A program made the position numbers and the translations under genes. This document shows, piece by piece, positions 57,500-64,000 of a DNA stretch of 64,000 nucleotides. The DNA is from Telmatactis stephensoni. Taxonomy: Eukaryota > Cnidaria > Anthozoa > Actiniaria > Isophelliidae. Within the stretch, counting starts at the first letter, position 1; each line of letters opens with the position of its first letter. A model generated the notes under the pieces. The model was not told the DNA's origin, made no database searches, and saw only the letters and a list, made by a program, of their open reading frames with translations. The stretch covers positions 682,001-746,000 of the forward strand of contig JALIZF010001883.1 in the NCBI GenBank assembly GCA_029948255.1, given 5' to 3'.

Positions 57500-57857
57500 C
57501 TATCAAAAGTGTAGTCACGCTTCACAATGACCTGAGAACAATAGAGTTATGGGAAAATGTGAGTCAACAGGTTAGGGTGAAGCGCGAGCGTACACGAGGG
57601 TGGGATATGGGTGGGAAAAAAACATGGTCCTGAGCGGGGCAAAGAGAAACTTCCAAAGCCCCAGTCCCCAAAAGCGGAATGAGGGCACACCTGGTTACCT
57701 GTGGGAGCAACGGCTTAAGCGAATATGTTAATTTTTGGATGTTGCCCCATTTATAGTTAATGTTACGCATGACTGCACTTAAGATCAGTCAGTAATCTAT
57801 CAAAAGTGTAGTCACGCTTCACAATGACCTGAGAACAATAGAGTTATGGGAAAATGC
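57500..57857 (-). repeat. Terminal repeats of a second related element
   Basis: A block of about 60 bp (CTATCAAAAGTGTAGTCACG onward, ending GTTATGGGAAAATG) occurs at 57500-57558 and again at about 57794-57857, with about 235 bp between. Its ending GTTATGGGAA matches that of B2/B1 in the adjacent element. This looks like a B1-A2-B2 3' end of a relative, abutting the 5' end of the intact copy. Confidence 0.6.
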
Positions 57858-58449
57858 GAGTCTTGGGAGGGCAGCCCAAAGCCTGCATCCAAGAGAACGG
57901 GAAACAGGAAAAAACACGACACTATATTTTATTGATACCCCAAATTCCCGAAACTAACATCCCAATCCTATCCCGAAACTCAGTATCTCGTTTTATCTTT
58001 CGACACTGCAGGATCCTATCCCAAAACTCAATATACAACTGAATACCAGGAACTCCCTCCCAACTGTTGAATAATCCTGTTGGGATAATCTTATTATCGA
58101 AAAGTCGGCAGGAATATGTCAAAATTACAAAGAAATATATGGTGTCCAGCCAAAACATCCAGCCAAACCATATATTCTCTGTATTTTATTTCTCTCAAAT
58201 TTTGAAACATCATAATTACCTGTGCCCAGGCCATAGGCCGGGAGCGAGTTATAAACTGCAAATGCTTTTTTTTTCTTTTTTCCTCTGTTCGTCCTGAGGC
58301 ACTTCTGATTGGTTAAGAACGTTAAAACAATGCCCTTCACTCATCACCTTTGAGCGACTGCGAGCGCAAGCTAGGAACTTTAAGAATGCAAGATGACCGA
58401 CTACAAAGAAAACTAGCTTTCAGGCAGTAAGACAGGTAAAGTGGAGCTT
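57858..58449. other. Non-coding stretch
   Basis: Two direct copies of ATCCTATCCC(G/A)AAACTCA(G/A)TAT lie at about 57965 and 58013. No gene was recognised. Confidence 0.5.
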
Positions 58450-59522
58450 TTAACTCGAGATATACCTATATACTATAAGAGCTTCAGAATGGACTGTTAT
58501 TTTGAGCTTCATCTCCAATATTTTGACCAAATATCGAACTCTAAATGGAGTACTTGAAAGGAAGCCCTCGCACTCCTCGTGAAAAAGAGCGATAAAGACT
58601 ATTTCTGTATTGACAGTGTGTAGTGGAGCATGTGTACAAGACATTTCATGTGTTTCAAGGACATCAAGTTTGAAAATATTCTGACATCTTTTGCATTTTG
58701 CAGAAGTATTACTTATAAGTTGCAATAAGATTCTGGGAGGGGAAAATACATCTGATGAACAAATTTGTGTTTTAAACTCAGGACAACTGACTGGGCTTCC
58801 ATTTTGAAGACAGTGCTCAGCCCACACATTCAGACATTCATGACAATACGAGTGTTCGCAGCTGGTAACAACTGGAGCTTCCATGACTTCTTTACATATT
58901 GGGCATATAGTTAGTTCATTTACAGTGGTTATTTGAAGGCATTTGAAGGCATTTTTGTTTTGGGGAAAAGGGGCTTTGACAGATTTGAAGAAATAAAACT
59001 TTTTCCTGAGATGACACTATTGTCAGAGTGAAGATCTGCTATTTTTGCTCTTGGTCTCCCTCTCCCTTTTGATAACTTTTTTGGAGCTCCTCCTTTGCAT
59101 TTAGCTGAATAAAATAGGCATACAGAGCACTTTTCTTCTGTGTGCACTGACCAACTCATTATTTCAATATGATATTTATAAAACCCAGAAAAGTTTTCCT
59201 TGTTTGTTTTCATTCGTTGCGTGATGGCCAAACAACGTTTGCAAAATCTTTGCGGTTCCCATTCATCTCCTGTTGTGATCTCTACATTGAAACATGCTCT
59301 AAGAGCTTCTTTATGTGCCTTACATGGGAAAGAGTACTTGTCCAAGAAGTTACCACATATTCTACAGCAACGTTTTACCTTATCATTATGAAAACTTTTT
59401 GAAAACACATCCATGTTCCTAGATTTGTCAGAGAGCACTTGATGACGAATAGGTGTGGCGAAATCACGTGCTTCGTGCAAAATGCAGCTACAATATTGCC
59501 AAAAATCAAGCAAAAAAGCCAT
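58450..59522 (-). CDS. RAG1 N-terminus-like zinc and RING protein, no core
   Basis: Two frames are in minus order. 59522-58929 has CCRICGNFLDKYSFPC, a later H-containing segment, FCKRCLAI, W-S-V-H and CSVCLF, then a basic KGRGRPRAKI. This is the order seen in the RAG1 zinc-binding dimerisation region. A second frame continues after a shift near 58945 with TICPICKEVMEAPVV, CEHSYCHECL and CPEFK (a C3HC4-like RING), then CKRCQNIFKLDVLETHEMSC, matching the finger after the RAG1 RING. It ends at 58450 with no trace of the RAG1 core (nonamer-binding or DDE parts). The frame change coincides with a tandem repeat of ATGCCTTCAA (58938-58957), so it may be an indel or an unseen intron. Stand-alone RAG1-N-like genes have been reported in cnidarians and molluscs. 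Confidence 0.7.
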
Positions 59523-60089
59523 CCATATTTACCTCCAAAAAATAAGTGCAAAGCGGTAATGGCAATTTTGGACAAGTATGATGCCTAAGCTCTCAGACTG
59601 CTGGACAAAAAAACTCTAAAAACTTTTTTTCTACATTTTTATTGAATTTTAGAAACCCCCATTTTCGATATTGACAATCGAAAGTGTCAATCTAAAGCTT
59701 GAGAAATTCCACTTATAATGCAAAGAAACAGTACGCTTGATCAAAGATAATTCATTTGAGAAGGCAAACATTACAGTGAGTCCACAAAAACAGTAATATT
59801 TTTTTTATTTTAAAGAGAATAATAACAATTTATGCTCATTTTCAAAATGGTCCCGAAAAAAATAAAAAAATGGTCGCCATGTTTATGAGCCCGCGCACGA
59901 ACGCAGAATTACAGCTGTAAATCATTTTGGAAGAGAGGAAGACTGAAACCTAATGTCACGCGTGAAACAGCCGTGACCTCTATCCTCTGTTAAACTCTGT
60001 TACTTATACTCTAAATCAAGTAAAACAACCACGATATACACAACCATGAGGCAAAGTAAGTCAAGACCACGAGGATTACAACACAGGGC
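59523..60089. other. Non-coding stretch
   Basis: AT-rich with homopolymer runs. No gene or repeat pair was recognised. Confidence 0.5.
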
Positions 60090-62165
60090 TTATGTAAACA
60101 TGTATATCGAATTACAGATACTAACAATGCAAATATAGAAATAGCCAGCAAATATTAACCAATCAATTACACAATCAATTGAGTTTTTTAATATGAAAAT
60201 TCCATCAATTGTAGAATGCTTTTTTCTAAAGCCTAATTGCTCTTCTTTAATAATACCTTTCCTAACTAGGTAATCGTAGAGTCTTTGATTAAGAATAGAA
60301 GTAAACAACTTTCCTAAAGCTGATAAGAGGGTGATGCCTCTATAATTTTCAATGTTTGGCTTATCACCTTTTTTGTGTATTGGAATAATTAAACCGACAC
60401 ACCAATCACTGGGGATGTTACCAAGAGAAAGGATTCTATTAAAAAAAGAGAGTCAGGGTATTACCTAGAACCATTTTGCCAAGTTTCAGAACCTCGTTTG
60501 GTACGTTATCTATACCAGTAGATTTATTCAACTTCAATTTATCAATCGCTTTTACCACCTCATCATATGTGATTTCATAATCACGAACACCAATTTCTTC
60601 TGAAAAAATTACATGGGTGTTTAGTTGGGACATTTTCAAATTCTGAGTTCTGCTTTTTTAAGTGCGAGAAAACTTCATCTCTTTCAACAGGACATTTTAA
60701 ATCTTTCCAAATTTTTTGGGGGTTATTGAAGTTCAATTTGCTTAGCTTGGAATCAAAATACTTTGACTTTTTAAATCGACAGAGGGATTTAAAGTGTTTC
60801 TTCTTCTGAAAAAGGTGTTGCCTCAATGCTTGTGTATTTTGTGGGTTTTTACTTATGTGTCTTCCAAGTACTCTAAGATTGTCTTTTTCAGATTTGCAGT
60901 CGGAATCAAACCAAACAGGGTCGCTACTTTGGAAGTTATTCTTACAGTTTTTGAAAATAGCTCCTGCTTCTTTGCACTCGTCAACTAAAATATTCGAAAT
61001 AGTTTTTAAGTCATCAGAATGTAATTCGTGATTTTCGCCATTTATTAATTTGTTCTCAAAGTTTACTAACTTTGTTTTGAATTCCAATGAATCTAAAACA
61101 CCTGTTAGATGTTCTTTTGTTGCATCATTTAACGTGAGACTTATGCTTATATGTTTTACAGTGTGAGATCTGGTTCCTCTTACTTTGACTTTGGTGTGCA
61201 GCTTTAATGCTAAAAGGAATGTGGCAGTGATCAGAGAGGTCGGGTCGTAGACAATTTACTTTGAGAAATCAAACTGAAGACAATAGTGATACCTCGGCAA
61301 TTACATAGTCTACAAGACTGCTTCCGTTGTATTGGTGACACGTCTTTTTACCCACACAATCCCCAAGGGTCCGGCCATTCAAAATTCTTAAGCGATTCTC
61401 TATGCAAAAATCTATCAATGCTCTTCCACACCCATCTGTACTATTGGCATCCAGAGAGTTTCTTTTGACTGGTTCATCCAGCAAATAATCATCAGGTAAT
61501 TCTAAATACATATCATGATCAAAAAATATAAAATCCTGCAATAAACCAGTTCTTGCATTAAAGTCATCCTGTGGAATAACTGAGCCTTTGGACGAGAAAT
61601 GTGACACTTCATTCCCCAGATTCATAATGAAGTCTTCAGTGTGATTCCGCTCATAATTTTGCGGGCTAAGATAAACTGTACCTAAATACATATCATTAGG
61701 TAAATGGAAGAATTTCTTGTTAAGCTTGCACCAAATAACGTTGTCACTTGGGGTCGAAATGAAGGCTACACCCTCCATAATATTTTTTGTTTCTAACAGT
61801 ATTTTATCTAGTATCATGTATATATTTATCTATCTTACATTGTAAATTTGTTTATTGTTTTATATTGTATTTATTGTTGTCAGGGGCACCAGGGAGAACA
61901 GTTAATCTGATGGTGTTTCCTGCCTAAATAAAGCTGTTATTATTGTTAATATACAGTGCGATACCCCCAAAATTCCTATTGCCTGTCTAGTTATGGCATT
62001 TGATGAAGTGCTTAAAATTATCTACAGTAAGGTTTGAATCATTAGCTGCATGCGTTTTGACTATTCCAAATATATCATGGCTTTGAAGGATGGTCGTGTA
62101 CCTCCCTTAATTTCATCTTGTTTCCGTATTGTTTGTTTTTAAACCCATGTATATTCCAACAGCTT
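60090..62165 (-). mobile_element. Degraded LINE: endonuclease and N-terminal RT
   Basis: In minus order: SCWNIHGFKNKQYGNK and IFGIVKTHA (endonuclease start, about 62165-61960), then 61817-61269 with YLGTVYLSPQN, DDFNARTG and SSLVDYVIAE, then 61087-60581 (a basic linker with KYFDSKLSKLN), 60639-60439 with LKLNKSTGIDNVPNEVLK, VGLIIPIHKKGDKPN near 60400, and 60308-60090 with LGFRKKHSTIDGIF. The usual SDH near the endonuclease end and the YADD were not found. Several frame breaks, one stop and one small insertion make it non-functional. The element is cut before the RT active site at 60090. Confidence 0.75.
61815..61945 (+). mobile_element. Short retroposon tail inserted in LINE endonuclease
   Basis: The block containing CAGGGGCACCAGGGAGAACA and CCTAAATAAAGCTG, followed by a TTATTATTGTT tail, separates two parts of the endonuclease frame. 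It looks like the 3' end of a SINE or truncated LINE in plus orientation. Confidence 0.5.
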
Positions 62166-62609
62166 ATATTAAGTGCACCGGGCATGTCATCAATTACTGC
62201 AATGAAGTGAACCGAGCAGTAAAGAGACTATATGAGTAATAGAATTATACGTTATGATTGGTAAAATAATTAGATAGTATGCGTAGAGTGTTCACAAAGT
62301 CATTGTTCATTGGTAATGGGTAGCGTATTTGTCCTACCTCCTGGTTTAGAGGCATATTTAGTTCAAATTTTATTAACAAATTTCAAGGGTTCTTCGAATC
62401 ATGTTGAGCACTTGATCGACCGTGTATGAAATATGATTCATTTACTTAAGCGAGTTGTCAATTTAAGGTTAATTATCAATTAAGTTACTCGGATCAAACT
62501 ACACAGGGAGTCCTTGTCAACATTTACATGGCTCCTCTGAAATCACTTGTTGATTTCACAAATTACAACAAAAAATAGTTCATGGCTCCTTGGTGGGGAA
62601 TTTACCCCG
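62166..62609. other. Non-coding gap
   Basis: No gene recognised between the LINE remnant and the BEL/Pao remnant. Confidence 0.4.
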
Positions 62610-62705
62610 AGTCTTCATGAGTCGTTGAAATCAGTCTTCATGAATCGTTGAGATCAATCTTCATGAGTCGTTGAAATCAATCTCTCATGAATCGTTGAAA
62701 GTCAT
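62610..62705 (+). repeat. Four-copy tandem repeat
   Basis: The unit is about 26 bp: TCTTCATGA(G/A)TCGTTGA(A/G)ATCA. It lies at the 3' edge of the BEL/Pao remnant. Confidence 0.85.
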
Positions 62706-63435
62706 TCACTGGACAACAGGACCAGTTTGTGGATAGGACGTTCTAAGATCCTCTCTGCCTTGGTTCTCTTGCCACCAGCATCTAAAGAGGGGTTGGCGAG
62801 CAGGAGCTGTACTGAACGGACATGCCCATCTTGACTTTCGTTGGTTTTGATTACTCTGCCAAGTTCCCATTTGTTGCGGGCAACATCTTGATCTTTGATA
62901 ATGACAATGTCTCCAATTTGAAGGTCTTTGAGGTGACGAGTCCACTTGTTCCTTTGTTGTAGTGTGAGGAGATATTCCTTCTTCCATCGGGCCCAAAATT
63001 CATTGGACAAATGTTGAACCCGTCTCCAACGTTTCCTAGAGTAGACATCTTCAGCCTGGAAATTACTTGGCGGTGGTAGTAGGATCGTTTTAAGCGTTAG
63101 GAAGTGGTTTGGGGTTAACAGATCAAGGGAATCAGGATCGTTGATGGAGTCGACGGTTAGGGGCCGGCTGTTTACGATGGCTTCCGCTTCACACATAAAC
63201 GTGCTTAGGGATTCTGTGTCGAATTGTTGGCCGTTGGATTCTAGAAGGGCTTGTAGCACATTGCTTACCGACTTGATTTGCCTTTCCCAGGCTCCTCCCA
63301 TGTGACTGGCCATTGGTGTGTTCAACTTGAACGTAAACCAATCACAGTTGACTTTCAAGAGCTCCGAGCTTATCTTATCATGGTCGAGCTCTGATAGGCA
63401 TTTCTTCAACTCGTTTCGAGGGGTGTCTGTAAAAC
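62702..63435 (-). pseudogene. BEL/Pao-type integrase C-terminal fragment
   Basis: The frame ends at 62702 and includes TPMASHMGGAWERQIKSV, MCEAEAIVNSRPLT, LTPNHFLTLK, LSNEFWARWKKEYLLTLQ, WTRHLKDLQIGDIVIIKD and ELGRVIKT. This is the end of a BEL/Pao integrase followed by the C-terminal W-NEFW-RW block (DUF5641-type). The upstream catalytic domain, RT, protease and gag are missing. The open frame continues into a minisatellite beyond about 63435, which is not real coding sequence. Confidence 0.8.
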
Positions 63436-63439
63436 ACGG

Positions 63440-63530
63440 AACAATGCCGGAACACCCCGGAACACCCCGGAACACCCAGGAATACCCCCGGAACACCCCG
63501 GAACACCCCCGGAACACCCTGGAACACTAA
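63440..63530. repeat. GGAACACCC(C) minisatellite
   Basis: About eight copies of a 10-11-bp GGAACACCCC unit with small variations. It marks the break point of the BEL/Pao remnant. Confidence 0.85.
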
Positions 63531-64000
63531 AAAAATAATAAAATAACGTGAACAAAGGGTCTATAGATATCGAAAAACAGAGTTCAATTGACGTTTTCGT
63601 TGTGAAAGTTGAATTACCTTTTTCTTCACAAGTCATGTCAAAATGTTTTTAGGTAAATTTTGGAAATGTCACGGAGTTAATAACGTTCATAGTCAGCTCG
63701 GGCACTCTAAAGCTCCTAATCCCCCTTCTTACACACAGACACGCACGCGCAGAACCCCCAATATGAATAGGGTAAATTCATACCCCAATAGCCAACGTTC
63801 AAAATATGATTGACTGACTGCACATAAAAACATTAACCAGGGAAGCAATGTTTCCCCTGGAGCCTCGTGTCCAATTCTTTTATAATGTGATCAGTCAATC
63901 AGAATACTGAAAGTGGGCTATCGCCAGACGTCGTTCAAAAACGATCGTATTTTAAAGACAAAATCTGTTATCTCTTTGTGTTCGCGTGTGTTCATCAGCT
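63531..64000. other. Non-coding right end of window
   Basis: No gene recognised. A short ACACAGACACGCACGCGC alternating run lies near 63733. Confidence 0.45.

Noticed and set aside
61269..61817. Host nuclease gene
   Set aside because: Motifs fit a LINE APE-type endonuclease and line up with RT pieces downstream on the same strand.

Overview
The window is eukaryotic and gene-poor. It has short exons with GT/AG introns, long AT-rich intergenic DNA, microsatellites and many layers of transposable elements. The mix of families (DUF6589-type genes, DIRS/Ngaro-like and Ty3/Gypsy retrotransposons, CR1/L2-like LINEs, a BEL/Pao remnant, a RAG1 N-terminus-like gene) suggests a cnidarian, most likely an anthozoan such as a stony coral. 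That assignment is inference from the families, not from a host marker gene.

Positions 539-26717: the centrepiece is a nested stack of DNA transposons. The outer element has 94-bp terminal inverted repeats (539-632 / 26624-26717), subterminal inverted repeats and an imperfect 9-bp target duplication. It carries two convergent genes: a plus-strand DUF6589-like gene, and a minus-strand three-exon RecQ-family helicase that reads as intact. The DUF6589-like gene is broken by one in-frame stop, two frameshifts and two large insertions. Each insertion is flanked by TTAA and has roughly 0.9-1.1 kb inverted arms. Each encodes a paralogous, apparently intact multi-exon protein of about 1,160-1,175 residues with an RNase-H-like (DDE-type) core. 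Removing either insertion with one TTAA restores the interrupted host frame at that point. These elements carry smaller insertions in turn: a 1,320-bp element with 9-bp duplications and a two-exon winged-helix-like gene, a 418-bp MITE, a hairpin element bounded by GGGA/GGAA microsatellites, and an 808-bp MITE in an intron of the DUF6589-like gene.

Positions 26718-39480: mostly non-coding. It holds remnants of a Crypton-like tyrosine-recombinase gene split by a LINE fragment, an unrecognised four-exon plus-strand gene, a LINE whose ORF has lost the reverse-transcriptase active site, and a decayed gene ending in a zinc-knuckle motif.

Positions 39479-49015: a minus-strand Ty3/Gypsy element (LTR, polypurine tract, integrase, RNase H, RT, protease, nucleocapsid) interrupted by a 2,946-bp inverted-repeat element with a perfect 5-bp duplication. 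Three LINE fragments follow.

Positions 50877-57857: a DIRS/Ngaro-type tyrosine-recombinase retrotransposon with split direct repeats, a spliced gag whose intron holds a roughly 42-bp minisatellite, RT-RNase H and a tyrosine recombinase. The terminal repeats of a second related element abut it.

Positions 58450-64000: a gene resembling the RAG1 N-terminal zinc region plus RING without the recombinase core, a degraded LINE with an APE-type endonuclease, and a BEL/Pao integrase C-terminus.

All assignments come from reading motifs and repeats by eye. No database search was run, and intron boundaries are predictions from GT/AG signals and reading phase.
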